A stretch of 64,000 nucleotides of DNA from Oligoflexia bacterium (GTDB taxonomy: Bacteria > Bdellovibrionota_C > UBA2361 > JAFLCA01). The stretch spans positions 1-64,000 of the forward strand of contig JAIBBV010000001.1 in assembly GCA_019694465.1 (NCBI GenBank). The letters run 5' to 3'. The position numbers and the translations under genes are program-made. This document shows, piece by piece, positions 36,266 to 45,570 of the stretch (the first letter of the stretch is position 1; each line of letters opens with the position of its first letter). The notes below the pieces were generated by a model. The model ran no database searches. It saw nothing but the letters and a program-made list of their open reading frames with translations, and was not told where the DNA came from.

Positions 36266-37341
36266 GTTGAGGCGACTTGGCGAGCTAGTGTCACAAGACT
36301 CTCGCGCTGATCAAAGTTGTTGCGGAAGTTTTTTAGGCGCAATTCAAGTTCTGATGGAGACTGTGGGTCGAATAGTAGCGCGCTGCTCTTGAGCATCTCC
36401 CTGTTCTCCGGAGTATCTGCTGCAAGTACGGGCAGATTTAATGCCAGGGCCTCCAGTAAGGAGTTGGACATTCCTTCATGTAGAGCCGGATGAATCACTA
36501 TATGGGTGCGTTGATAAAGCGCCCAAAGAGAATCACACCAGCCAAGGAAAATGATGTTTTGGGTGCCGTGCACCAGACAGGCATTCTCATATCCAGCACG
36601 CTCCGGGCCTTCACCAGCAATTACTAGTAGTAAGTCCTGAGGTTGGCCATCTTTGGAAAAAGCAGCACAGGCCGAAATTGCGCAGGATACATTCTTACGC
36701 TTATCGAGTACTCCCGAAGTCGTGACGATGAGTGTGTGTGGGCCAATTTTTGATTCATTTACTCCAAACGAAAGCGGGCTGATGTTTGCTGGAGCTGTGG
36801 GGAGATCATTGGGCAGAATTTTAATGTTGCCCAAAGGGCGTCCGCAAAATGACACAAGTTCTTTGCGCATTGCTTGCGTCATGCACACAATGCTTGATGC
36901 AGCTGCGATGCCGAAACGATCAATAAGGTTAGAACATGCTTGCGCCAACGCTGAGCGAGAATTCACAGCATTAATCTTGAAGACCAAAGAGCGCAGAAAT
37001 AGAACTAGTGGTATTCGCATTAAAAAGCGCGAGGGAGCTAGAACTGAAGCGTAGAAGGCACCGAAAGCTAGTAGACGTTGAGGTCGTAGGCGCAAAGCAA
37101 GTATAAGCAAATAGCAAGGAGCCCAGAACGTAAACAGTGTCCAAAAAAAGACACCACGCCTTGTGCTTAGTGGGAATGGAATTATATGCGTATGTAGATT
37201 CGGCTCTTGCGCCACAGGTGGAGCATCCAGGGTCGCATAGTGTACTTGATGCCCTGCCCTCGCCGCTGCTTGCAGCAGCCTGTACAGGCGCTTACAGAAT
37301 CCGCCTGGCTTATGGGTATAGTAGCAACCTAGGATGCGCAT
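36217..37341 (-). CDS. Glycosyltransferase family 4 (GT-B)
   Basis: The 374-residue GT-B protein has an N-terminal acceptor domain (RILGCYYTHKPGGFCKR..LLQAAARAGH), a central hydrophobic patch near 60-110 that would attach it peripherally to the membrane, and the C-terminal donor domain with GVLDKRKNV, VIAGEGPERAGYE and HPALHEGMSNSLLEALALNLPVLA, where the E-G-M-S...E pattern contacts the nucleotide sugar. It likely adds one sugar to a lipid-linked glycan. It stands next to other glycan genes but on its own strand. Confidence 0.85.
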   Translation of the reverse strand: MRILGCYYTHKPGGFCKRLYRLLQAAARAGHQVHYATLDAPPVAQEPNLHTHIIPFPLSTRRGVFFWTLFTFWAPCYLLILALRLRPQRLLAFGAFYASVLAPSRFLMRIPLVLFLRSLVFKINAVNSRSALAQACSNLIDRFGIAAASSIVCMTQAMRKELVSFCGRPLGNIKILPNDLPTAPANISPLSFGVNESKIGPHTLIVTTSGVLDKRKNVSCAISACAAFSKDGQPQDLLLVIAGEGPERAGYENACLVHGTQNIIFLGWCDSLWALYQRTHIVIHPALHEGMSNSLLEALALNLPVLAADTPENREMLKSSALLFDPQSPSELELRLKNFRNNFDQRESLVTLARQVASTYRFDWDAAAVKCVVD

Positions 37342-37448
37342 TGAAGCTTAAAATGATAAAAATAACAACGGTTTCAGGTAGTTAGACTAGCGTGATTGTG
37401 GCCACGTAAAACCACGCTAACGCATCTAAGATAGGTGGAGAAGCTACC

Positions 37449-38417
37449 ATGGTCCAAACTAGCAATGAAATGCGCGATGAGCTCCTACTGAGCGTAATCA
37501 TACCCGCTTTTAATGAAGAGCGTGCCATCGCGGACACGATTGTGGCCATTCATGACCTTGGGTTGCCATCGTACGAGGTTCTAGTTGTCGACGATGGTAG
37601 TTCAGATGCCACAGCGCGGGTAGCACAAGCTGCTGGAGCGCGCGTTATCTCTCATCCATATAATATAGGAAATGGTGCGGCGGTGAAGACAGGAATTCGC
37701 GCTGCACGTGGTCGAGTGTTGGTATTTTTGGATGGTGACGGGCAGCATGATCCACAAGATATTCCGCGTTTGCTGGCGCATATCCCAAAATATCACATGG
37801 TAGTTGGTGCGCGGCAGCGCGGGTCTGAAACTCATCTGCACCGCGATTTTGCAAATCTAATTTACAACAAATTCGCCTCCTTTCTCGCTAGTTTTAGAAT
37901 TGAGGATTTGACGAGCGGGTTTCGCGCTATGCGCAGACAAGATGCTCTCAGATTCTGCGACATGTTTCCAAATAAGTTCTCGTATCCGACTACATCGACG
38001 CTGGCGTTTTTACGCTCAGGCCGCTCAGTAAGATACCTTCCAATTAAGACTCGCTATCGAATTGGAAAAAGTAAAATAAAGCTGATTCATGACGGATTTG
38101 AATTCTTTGTAATTATTCTAAAAATCGCCATGTCCTTTTCGCCGCTACGGGTGTTTATTCCGGTAAGCAGCTTCCTGTTCTTCCTTGGGCTGGGGCGATA
38201 TGTGCAGACATTCCTAGCGTACGGGCGTTTTACCAATATGGCGCACTTGCTAATTAACTCGTCCTTGATTGTTTTCATGCTGGGCTTAATAGCGGAGCAG
38301 ATTGCTTCCCTGCGACTGGAGCGCGGAGATCGACTTTTTCGGCCCGAAGATGCCGAGGACTATTCAGCCTTTAATAAATTTGCTGAGTCCTGGAATCGCG
38401 AGTTAGGCGAGTCTTAG
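37449..38417 (+). CDS. GT2 glycosyltransferase with membrane tail (dolichyl-phosphate mannose synthase/DPM-like)
   Basis: The 322-residue protein has a GT-A domain with VIIPAFNEERAI, VVDDGSSDAT and LDGDGQHDP, followed by DLTSGFRAMRR, which is the DPM/polyprenyl-phosphate glycosyltransferase pattern. Two C-terminal hydrophobic segments (about 235-290) anchor it in the membrane. It would load a sugar onto undecaprenyl phosphate, the donor used by GT-C enzymes such as the membrane proteins encoded nearby. It precedes the TMTC-like gene by about 125 bases on the same strand. Confidence 0.87.
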   Translation: MVQTSNEMRDELLLSVIIPAFNEERAIADTIVAIHDLGLPSYEVLVVDDGSSDATARVAQAAGARVISHPYNIGNGAAVKTGIRAARGRVLVFLDGDGQHDPQDIPRLLAHIPKYHMVVGARQRGSETHLHRDFANLIYNKFASFLASFRIEDLTSGFRAMRRQDALRFCDMFPNKFSYPTTSTLAFLRSGRSVRYLPIKTRYRIGKSKIKLIHDGFEFFVIILKIAMSFSPLRVFIPVSSFLFFLGLGRYVQTFLAYGRFTNMAHLLINSSLIVFMLGLIAEQIASLRLERGDRLFRPEDAEDYSAFNKFAESWNRELGES

Positions 38418-38542
38418 CACAGAATTGACTTTGTGTAGAATTGGGCGCCCTATTCGCTCGCACAATTCATAGGCATTAAACGTTGCCCTTTTTAGGTAGA
38501 AGGCTTCTAGCCGTGCTAGCGCACAGAGGTTATTGTCCTGCT

Positions 38543-40240
38543 ATGGGAGATCAACAGCGTCGGTCTGAAATATTCTACTGCTTAAGTATTCTGGCCTTGG
38601 GCTTTTTAGTCTATCTACCGGCATTGCAGAATGGATTTGCCTTCGACGACTTAATTCACATTTCGTCAAACCCGTTAGTTCTTAATCAAGCCTCCTGGCA
38701 GCGTATATTTTCGAGCGCCATGTATCCTGGAGATCTGTATCGGCCGCTAGTGATGCTGACATATGTACTGACCAATAAGTACTTTGGACTTGGGGCATAT
38801 AATTTTCACTTCGATAATAATTTACTGCATGCCGCAAATGCCATGTTAGTATTTGCGGTTTTGCGTTCGCTTATTGGGAGTCAGGCAGCGCTGTGGGCGG
38901 GCACTTTGTTCGCACTTAATCCTATTCTTAGTGAGGCAGTCGCCAATGTTTCTGGTCGCGCTGAACTTCTGGCAACTTTTTTTGTGCTTGCCAGCTTATT
39001 CATAGTGCTCCTATTAAGTGTGCCAGCCTGGAAGCCAGCCCACATCCTTTTGCTACCTCTGCTAGCGGTTACTACGCTAGCTGCCTTTCTTAGTAAGGAA
39101 AGCGCGCTAATGCTAATAGCCTTGGCCCCTTTGGTTGTCGCATGGCGCAGTGTAGACCGCTTGCGAACTGCGGGCGCCTTGTCGGGACTTGCGGTTATAG
39201 CTCTCATGGCTGGGGCTTATCTATGGCTGCGCTCCCAGATCATCACCACGCCGAGCTTACTAACAGCAAGCGCTGACGTATTTCTTGATAATCCACTTGT
39301 AGATAAGAGTTTTATTGAGCGGCTGCCGTTCGCTTTATCGTTGCTAGGGGCGTATGCTCGAAAAGTATTCGCCGCTGCGCCGCTAAGCGCTGATTATTCG
39401 TTTGCAGCAATCGATCCGCTAAATTTTTGGAGTTCCGCCAATGTTGCGCATTTGCTTTTATGTTTGACGCTGATATTTGCTCTAATGCGCAGATCTGCCC
39501 CTCGCGAGTTGCGTTGCGGTGTAGCTTGGTTCTTGGCCGCCTTTGCCATCACCAGTAATGTGCTCTTTCCGATTGGATCAATTTTTGGGGAGCGTCTTGT
39601 GTACCTCCCCAGTATTGGCTTGTTGGCGGGCTTTGCCGCGAGCTGTGAGCGGCTACTATCCCCCGGAGGCTTACGCATCGTTGGCAGCCTAGTGGCAGTG
39701 CTGTTCGCCTTTCAGACAGCGCAACATGTGCAAGTCTGGAGTAGCAATGAAAATTTATTCACCTATCAAAGCCGTGTTTCTCCTCTCAGTGCTAAGACCG
39801 CGCACAACTACGGTATGGTGCTACGAAATTCAGGCAACTTGGATCAGGCAATTTTGGAATTTCGTAGGGCGCATGAGATATACCCAAACTATGCCGACCC
39901 GGCGTATGGAATTGCCAGTGTTTTTGCCTCCAAAGGCTTTGTCCCTGGAGCTGAGCATTGGGTACAGAAGGCACTTTCGATTGATCCGCAGCACTCAGAA
40001 AGCTTGAACTTATTAGGTAGGATGCAGTTAAATCGAGGGGAGAGCGTTGAAGCGGCCCAGAATTTTGAGAAAGCTTTGCGCAAAAGACCAGACTTCATGG
40101 AGGCGGAGCTTGGACTTTTGGCTGTTGCTATTCAGCTTAAGGATACAGAGCATGCCAAGCTTCTGCGCGATGCTTTATCTAAAAGAGCGCAGAGTAACCC
40201 GGAATTTGTTAAGCTAAGCCTATTAGTCGACAAAATGTAG
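38543..40240 (+). CDS. TMTC-like membrane protein with C-terminal TPR repeats
   Basis: About 565 residues. The N-terminal 400 contain roughly ten membrane helices with the motif NGFAFDDLIHI in the first periplasmic loop, RPLVMLTYVLTN and LLHAANAMLVF, matching the TMTC/GT-C O-mannosyltransferase pattern in which the DD pair is catalytic. Three or so TPR units follow (NYADPAYGIASVF, NLLGRMQLNRGESVEAAQNFEKAL, and so on). Such proteins transfer sugar from a polyprenyl-phosphate donor to protein or glycan. The ATG with AGAGG upstream is preferred over a TTG 20 codons earlier. The DPM-like gene just upstream could make its donor. Confidence 0.8.
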   Translation: MGDQQRRSEIFYCLSILALGFLVYLPALQNGFAFDDLIHISSNPLVLNQASWQRIFSSAMYPGDLYRPLVMLTYVLTNKYFGLGAYNFHFDNNLLHAANAMLVFAVLRSLIGSQAALWAGTLFALNPILSEAVANVSGRAELLATFFVLASLFIVLLLSVPAWKPAHILLLPLLAVTTLAAFLSKESALMLIALAPLVVAWRSVDRLRTAGALSGLAVIALMAGAYLWLRSQIITTPSLLTASADVFLDNPLVDKSFIERLPFALSLLGAYARKVFAAAPLSADYSFAAIDPLNFWSSANVAHLLLCLTLIFALMRRSAPRELRCGVAWFLAAFAITSNVLFPIGSIFGERLVYLPSIGLLAGFAASCERLLSPGGLRIVGSLVAVLFAFQTAQHVQVWSSNENLFTYQSRVSPLSAKTAHNYGMVLRNSGNLDQAILEFRRAHEIYPNYADPAYGIASVFASKGFVPGAEHWVQKALSIDPQHSESLNLLGRMQLNRGESVEAAQNFEKALRKRPDFMEAELGLLAVAIQLKDTEHAKLLRDALSKRAQSNPEFVKLSLLVDKM

Positions 40241-40253
40241 AACTGGACTTGTA

Positions 40254-40883
40254 ATGCTGGCAGGTGAAAAACAATCTAAGAACTCCGCAGCTGGGCGGCT
40301 AATATTTGCCCTTTCTTTCACAGTAATGCTGATTACTCCGATGTTGCTGCGGACTTATGTCGAAGGACACCAGCATTTGGAGGAGGCTCGTGCGGCGGCG
40401 CTAAATAAAGAAATTGGGAGGGCTGTTGACGAGTACTCACTTGCTCTGGCTTGGTCCACGCCCTTTGACGGCATCGCGCAGGCCGCTTTTTCCGAAGCGC
40501 GGAGCTTGATTAAGGATCAGGTGAAAGGCCAGCAGGCTCAGGCGCATTCATTATGGCAACTGCGGCGCGGGCTTTTTACATCGCGTAACATTCTTACTCC
40601 ACGGGCGGCAGAGGATGCTTTGATTGCAGAAATTGATTCTGAGCTAAGTGAACTTGGATTCATTAGCCCTACGCTAGTTGCGCAATCGAATCAACCAAAA
40701 GCCAACTTTGGCTGGCAATTGCTTTCTCAACTACTATTCTGGTGCTGGATCGTATCGGTATTCTCCATTATTTGGCGCGCATTTTCTGCTGCAGGAACAT
40801 TTAATAAATCAAAAGGCGCTCGATTCGGAGTTCTTAGTCTTATTTTGTATGCTGCGTGGCTAGTAAGCTTGCTGCGAGCTTAA
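40254..40883 (+). CDS. Hypothetical membrane protein
   Basis: Not recognised. The 209-residue product has a hydrophobic segment near 15-32, a soluble helical middle of about 120 residues and two hydrophobic segments at the C-terminus. The middle could be a short TPR-like helical repeat (AAALNKEIGRAVDEYSLAL). It starts 13 bases after the TMTC-like stop and ends one base before the alcohol dehydrogenase GTG, so it belongs to that operon and may be an accessory of the glycosylation system. Confidence 0.65.
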   Translation: MLAGEKQSKNSAAGRLIFALSFTVMLITPMLLRTYVEGHQHLEEARAAALNKEIGRAVDEYSLALAWSTPFDGIAQAAFSEARSLIKDQVKGQQAQAHSLWQLRRGLFTSRNILTPRAAEDALIAEIDSELSELGFISPTLVAQSNQPKANFGWQLLSQLLFWCWIVSVFSIIWRAFSAAGTFNKSKGARFGVLSLILYAAWLVSLLRA

Positions 40884-40884
40884 G

Positions 40885-41883
40885 GTGAAAGCTTTTCTAG
40901 TAAATAACCCTGCCCCGATTGAGTCTAACCCGCTTGTGCTTTGTGAGCAGCCTAAGCCTAAGCCAGGGGTTGGCGAAATTCTTGTGCGTGTCTCTTGTTG
41001 CGGGGTATGTCGCACTGATCTGCATGTAATTGAAGGTGACTTGCCTAGAAGAAAGTCCCCCATAATTCCAGGGCATCAAGTAGTGGGGGTCGTCGAAGAG
41101 TGTGGCGAGGAGGTAAATACTTTTAAGGTTGGCGATCGAGTGGGTGTGGCTTGGCTACACAGCACGTGTGGGGAATGTGAGTTTTGTGCCGAACAAGCCG
41201 AAAATTTGTGTAAGCGCTCTGTCTATACCGGATATGATCGTGATGGTGGGTATGCCCAGTACGTGAGCGCTCAGGCCGACTACTGTTATGCCATCCCGGA
41301 AGGATATTCTGAGCAGCATGCGGCCCCACTTTTATGCGCTGGGATTATTGGCTACCGAGCCCTTAAGCGCAGTGCAGTTAGACCCCGACAGCGTCTGGCA
41401 ATTTTTGGATTTGGATCGTCAGCTCATATTACAATGCAAATTGCGCAAGCTTGGGGGGTGGAAGTATTTGTGGCCACGCGTGACGAAAAACATCGTCGCT
41501 TCGCTAAGAAAATGGGAGCGGCTTGGGTTGGCGCAACTTTTGAGACTTTGCCAACGCTTGTGCACGGCGCAATTGTGTTTGCGCCGGCAGGCGAGATCGT
41601 GCCGGCAGCTTTGCGCGCATTAAGGCCGGGTGGAACTGTTGCTTTGGCCGGCATTCATATGAGTGATGTGCCCGTCATGCGTTACGAAGAATGCTTGTTC
41701 CATGAAAAGAACTTGTGCAGCGTTGAGGCTAATACTAGGCAAGATGGTCGCGAGCTATTTGAATTAGCTAAAGTCTATGACATTAAGCCAGAGGTTGTTG
41801 AATTCCAGTTTGCCGAAGCTAATCAAGCGCTACGGCAGCTAAAAAGCGACGGCTTTATCGGTACCGCTGTTCTTAAGTGGTAA
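40885..41883 (+). CDS. Zinc-dependent alcohol dehydrogenase (AdhA/AdhP-type MDR)
   Basis: The 332-residue medium-chain dehydrogenase oxidises or reduces an alcohol/aldehyde pair with NAD(P). Catalytic zinc ligands are C42 (GVCRTDLH) and H64 (PGHQVVG), and the structural zinc site is C95, C98, C101 and C109 (TCGECEFCAEQAENLC). The Rossmann motif reads FGFGSSAH rather than the standard GxGxxG. The start is GTG, one base after the upstream stop. The 3' end overlaps the convergent membrane protein gene by 45 bases. Substrate unknown. Confidence 0.88.
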   Translation: MKAFLVNNPAPIESNPLVLCEQPKPKPGVGEILVRVSCCGVCRTDLHVIEGDLPRRKSPIIPGHQVVGVVEECGEEVNTFKVGDRVGVAWLHSTCGECEFCAEQAENLCKRSVYTGYDRDGGYAQYVSAQADYCYAIPEGYSEQHAAPLLCAGIIGYRALKRSAVRPRQRLAIFGFGSSAHITMQIAQAWGVEVFVATRDEKHRRFAKKMGAAWVGATFETLPTLVHGAIVFAPAGEIVPAALRALRPGGTVALAGIHMSDVPVMRYEECLFHEKNLCSVEANTRQDGRELFELAKVYDIKPEVVEFQFAEANQALRQLKSDGFIGTAVLKW

Positions 41884-43329
41884 CCCGATTACTAGGGTTG
41901 GGCCCTGCGCTTCAGTTTCCACCAGCGCTTTTCTGTTCCACTGGTAAAGCTGCTTTAATTCAGAGTCTGCCATTACTAATTCAAGCAGCTCAGGAGTGCC
42001 CACAATTACATCCGGGTCCAATTCTTTGACCATTGCTGGTGGAATGATGCCTCCAATTGTGTTTTTGTGCGCTGGTAGTTGTTGATGGAAAGCCACGGCC
42101 ATAGGAGTTACTAAGCCAGCTGCATCTTCTATGTCCCCATTGAATTCATAGCCTAAAGCGCCTACTTCGGCTGCTAACACTTGGCACTGTGGGCAGGAAC
42201 GTGAAAGTTCCATTCCAACGCCGCGATAGGTTAAAGCACGTACCCCACCCTCATACTCACTAAATAGCGAGGCCTTGCCGATGATAGCGCTCCAAGTATC
42301 TCGTCCGGCTTGTAACACAGGAGCTGCACAAAACAGAGCCACTGCTAGCCCTAATGGGAAGCTACGCTCCTTAAAGTAGTGCAAGCAAACTGGCAGGAGC
42401 AGCGGCAGAGAATAGAGCGGCACATACCATGGGAAAATGTAAACTCGCTTGGAGGCGTAGGTCAGAAATATTAATAGACCGCAAGCAAAAAGATTAATGT
42501 GTTCTCGGCTAAAGGCAGCTGTTTCCTTTTGTAATTGTCGTGAAACTAACCACCAGGCAAGACAGCCTACGGCACAAAACACAACCGCAAGTGATAGAAG
42601 CGGGAAGCTAAAGAATATGAACTTACCAAAGAGACCCAACCAGGCAATTCCAAAAAACTCTTGGATTGTTAGCGAGTAAATAACGGCTTTAGCTTGCACT
42701 GTTTGAGGGATTAGGGTGCCAAAGTAATATAGGTCAAACATGACCAGTGGTAGTGCGCACAGTACAATCGTAAATAGAGCTTGGCGACAGTCGATGCGTC
42801 GAAGGAATAGATTGTCTAGCGCGCACATGAGCAGAAAAATTGAAAGTTCTAGGCGCGTGAAGGCAGCCAGTGTTAACAGTGCAAAGCCAAAGCTTCGACC
42901 ACTGTTATAGAGGTAGTAGCCAAATAGCATTAGACATAAAGCGAGGGGCGTCTCCATTAGCTGTATGCTTGAAGGAAGCACAATTGATACAGCTAGGGCT
43001 GCCACCATTATGCGTTCCAATAAACTAGCTTTTACAGCTAAGCAGCTAGCGACAATGCCTAGCATGAAAAGAAAAAAGGCATTGCTAATCGCAACAGCAC
43101 TTATCGTTACACCAAAAATTTTAAATAGAGCACTTAAGAATAACGTCCACACAGAAGAAGATGTAGACATCACGGCATCCGTTGGGTTGAAAAACGGCAC
43201 GCCATGCTCAACAAAATTTCTTGCAATTCGGAAATGAAGATAGGCGTCGTCAGCGCAGTACGGCGCCAGGCCGTAGTGAACTGCGACAAGGAGCGAAAAC
43301 AGTAGTAGACCCAGCAAGAATTTCATCAA
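41839..43329 (-). CDS. Polytopic membrane GT-C-like glycosyltransferase
   Basis: The 496-residue paralogue of the protein at 32417-33910 has about ten membrane helices and a periplasmic C-terminal part. The first loop carries CADDAYLHFRIARN followed by FFNPTDAVMSTSSSVWTLFL, the arrangement of AftB-like arabinosyl/mannosyl transferases, with the DD pair intact. The C-terminal region CPQCQVLAAEVGALGYEF...DAAGLVTP also matches that family. It is expected to use a polyprenyl-phosphate sugar and to modify a surface glycan. It is convergent with, and slightly overlaps, the dehydrogenase gene. Confidence 0.78.
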   Translation of the reverse strand: MMKFLLGLLLFSLLVAVHYGLAPYCADDAYLHFRIARNFVEHGVPFFNPTDAVMSTSSSVWTLFLSALFKIFGVTISAVAISNAFFLFMLGIVASCLAVKASLLERIMVAALAVSIVLPSSIQLMETPLALCLMLFGYYLYNSGRSFGFALLTLAAFTRLELSIFLLMCALDNLFLRRIDCRQALFTIVLCALPLVMFDLYYFGTLIPQTVQAKAVIYSLTIQEFFGIAWLGLFGKFIFFSFPLLSLAVVFCAVGCLAWWLVSRQLQKETAAFSREHINLFACGLLIFLTYASKRVYIFPWYVPLYSLPLLLPVCLHYFKERSFPLGLAVALFCAAPVLQAGRDTWSAIIGKASLFSEYEGGVRALTYRGVGMELSRSCPQCQVLAAEVGALGYEFNGDIEDAAGLVTPMAVAFHQQLPAHKNTIGGIIPPAMVKELDPDVIVGTPELLELVMADSELKQLYQWNRKALVETEAQGPTLVIGLPLKNSGTDKAVAF

Positions 43330-43633
43330 GTACTATATTTACATTGGCAAACTTGAGATCGAAAGCGGACCAATTTGTACTTCTCTGTGATAGGTTTAGC
43401 GGGTTTGTCTTCTAATCACCCATGTGTCCTGCCTTTGCTGCCTAACAGCCTAGCAGCGCACCTTTGGCATCTGCACTAACGATATCAGGTGCTTAGAAGG
43501 TGGACCGATTTAGCTTTGGAATAATTTTGGCAACTATGGTAGTCCCTTGTGCTGCCAGTGGCTAGGGCAGCTAGCTGTCTCCTCACTCTGTCTAATGGTT
43601 CTGAATAAGAAAAAGCTAAAAAATAGGTAAGTC
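43330..43633. other. Divergent spacer upstream of the P-domain protein gene
   Basis: 304 bases between two divergent genes. No coding frame, tRNA or clear hairpin terminator was found. The AT-rich stretch before 43634 (AAGAAAAAGCTAAAAAATAGGTAAGTC) includes TAGGT as a weak ribosome binding site. Promoters are presumably here but no consensus pair is convincing. Confidence 0.45.
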
Positions 43634-45511
43634 ATGCAAACTAAAGTGTCTAGTATTTTGCGCTCGGGTGTAGCATTAACTTTTGGTGTTATTGCAATGG
43701 CTCAGGCTGCCCTGTCCGAGCAAGCTTGCCTAAGCTTGCCATCTCCAGTCGCAATACCGGACAACAACCCTACCGGAATTACACGAAGCATGACTATCCC
43801 AGCGCTGGCTTCAATTCAGGATCTAAACGTCTCGTTAAATGTTACACATACATACGTCGGCGATCTAAAAGTAACATTGCGTCATGTAGAGACAGGCACT
43901 GTCATTAATCTTGTTAATCGCATGGCAAGACCTTCAAGCGCCATAGGGACTTGCTTCAGTAACGATTTGAATGTGACGCTTGATGATCAAGGCACGGGCG
44001 GCCCTATTCATACAACCTGTGGAGCCGCCACTACTTCGTCGACTCCTTCGTCTCCACCTTCGTTTACGCCTGAGGCTGGATTAAGTGCCTTTAATGGCCA
44101 GGCTATTACTGGTACATGGGAAGTTACTGTTTCGGATTTAGTCATAGTTGATACAGGCACTCTTAATTCCGCCTGTCTAAAGTGGAATTCGACTGATGTG
44201 GCGGTAAGCACGACATTCTCAGCGCCAATCTTCTCAGCTGGTTCGCTTATCCCTTATCAGATATCTCTAACCAACAATGGGCCATATGATCAGGAGTCAA
44301 ATTACCTTCTTGATTACGGCCCAGGGACAACTCTTTTGTATGGGTACTCTTTGCCACGTGGCACAGCCAATATCCAAAATATCGCGGGACCAACATTTGG
44401 CACCTACAGCTTTTTCACAATTCCTAATCTTTTAGTAGGCGAGCACCTAACAGTTCAAATGCTAGTAGTGACCTCTAAGTTGCATACTGGATTGGGCGGC
44501 CCAATACCAGATTCAACAATCTTAAAGGTCAACTCTTCAGCTGGCGGGGCACCCAAAGAGATTCCGAACTTTCCGCTTAATTTTGACCCCGCTCTGCATG
44601 GGCCAACTGTGAGTGGAGATATGGTGCTTGTTGATGATGCAAGCACAGCAGGCGCAGGCGGCCTAACTAGCGATGCTTGCCAGCCGCTTGTTAACGGAGC
44701 AGCGGTAAATGGAAAGATTGCGGTGGTAGATTCATATTTCGCACCTCTCCCGGGCTATGCAGGGACGCCACCTCCTTGCAGCTATAGCGCTGCGCAGATA
44801 AACGTCGCTGCTGCTGGTGCTAAGGGTATTATCTTCGTTAACGTAACGGATAATGCCTATCCGCCATTCGCGCCAATTATTGCGCCGCCAACTGGAACTA
44901 ACATTCCACTTATGTTTGTGGGTAAGAAATTTGGTGACCAGCTGAAAGCTGGTGGCAATGTAACTATATCGGTCGGACAAGTTGGTGTTTGGGAACAGTT
45001 TGGGCAAACAGTTTCATCATCCTCGGATGACCTGAATAACGTGAATGATGTGAGCTATGCGCCACTTGTGTTGGGTAATGACACCGACAACGACAACGTT
45101 CCTGATGCCCTTGACTACTGCGTAACCGATTCTGCTAAATCTAACCCTGGCGTATGTGGTTGCGGCAAGGTCGATGTTTTGCAGGATGTTAATGTGAACA
45201 GCATTGCAGACTGCAACGAGGCTCCGTCTGCGCTTGTTCCGCCAGCTCCTAAGATTAAGCAGAAGAAGGGAGCTATCACTGTAACTTTGCCTAACATCTC
45301 TGGCGCCAGCTATGTTGTTAAGTTTGTAATCAAGGCGCCTGGTGCTAAAAAATCCAAGAAGAAAACCGTGACGAGTTCAAAGAATATTGTTGGGCTCACC
45401 AAGCTCTCGAAAGGAACTAGCATCACAGTAAGTTACCATTTCAATTTAGGCTCTCCTTCTGCCTCCAGTACGCTGGAAAGTGGTCAGGTAAAGGTTAACT
45501 TGAAGAAGTAA
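43634..45511 (+). CDS. Secreted P-domain/DUF11/PA-domain protein
   Basis: The 625-residue exported protein has a signal peptide (about 1-28, ending near AALS). It is followed by a proprotein-convertase P-domain (30-185: SMTIPALASIQDLNVSLNVTHTYVGDLKVTL, FNGQAITGTWEVTVSD), a DUF11-like beta domain with SLTNNGPYD near 215, a protease-associated (PA) domain near 330-465 (AAAGAKGIIFVNV, IPLMFVGKKFG), a thrombospondin-3-like calcium motif DTDNDNVPDALDYC with CGCG, and a Lys-rich C-terminal domain. P and PA domains normally accompany a peptidase, but no catalytic domain is present. Confidence 0.82.
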   Translation: MQTKVSSILRSGVALTFGVIAMAQAALSEQACLSLPSPVAIPDNNPTGITRSMTIPALASIQDLNVSLNVTHTYVGDLKVTLRHVETGTVINLVNRMARPSSAIGTCFSNDLNVTLDDQGTGGPIHTTCGAATTSSTPSSPPSFTPEAGLSAFNGQAITGTWEVTVSDLVIVDTGTLNSACLKWNSTDVAVSTTFSAPIFSAGSLIPYQISLTNNGPYDQESNYLLDYGPGTTLLYGYSLPRGTANIQNIAGPTFGTYSFFTIPNLLVGEHLTVQMLVVTSKLHTGLGGPIPDSTILKVNSSAGGAPKEIPNFPLNFDPALHGPTVSGDMVLVDDASTAGAGGLTSDACQPLVNGAAVNGKIAVVDSYFAPLPGYAGTPPPCSYSAAQINVAAAGAKGIIFVNVTDNAYPPFAPIIAPPTGTNIPLMFVGKKFGDQLKAGGNVTISVGQVGVWEQFGQTVSSSSDDLNNVNDVSYAPLVLGNDTDNDNVPDALDYCVTDSAKSNPGVCGCGKVDVLQDVNVNSIADCNEAPSALVPPAPKIKQKKGAITVTLPNISGASYVVKFVIKAPGAKKSKKKTVTSSKNIVGLTKLSKGTSITVSYHFNLGSPSASSTLESGQVKVNLKK

Positions 45512-45570
45512 TAGACGCCTTGAAATATAAGAGAGTTTCCGGGCCCTAATAACCTCAGGGTGGCTTGTTT

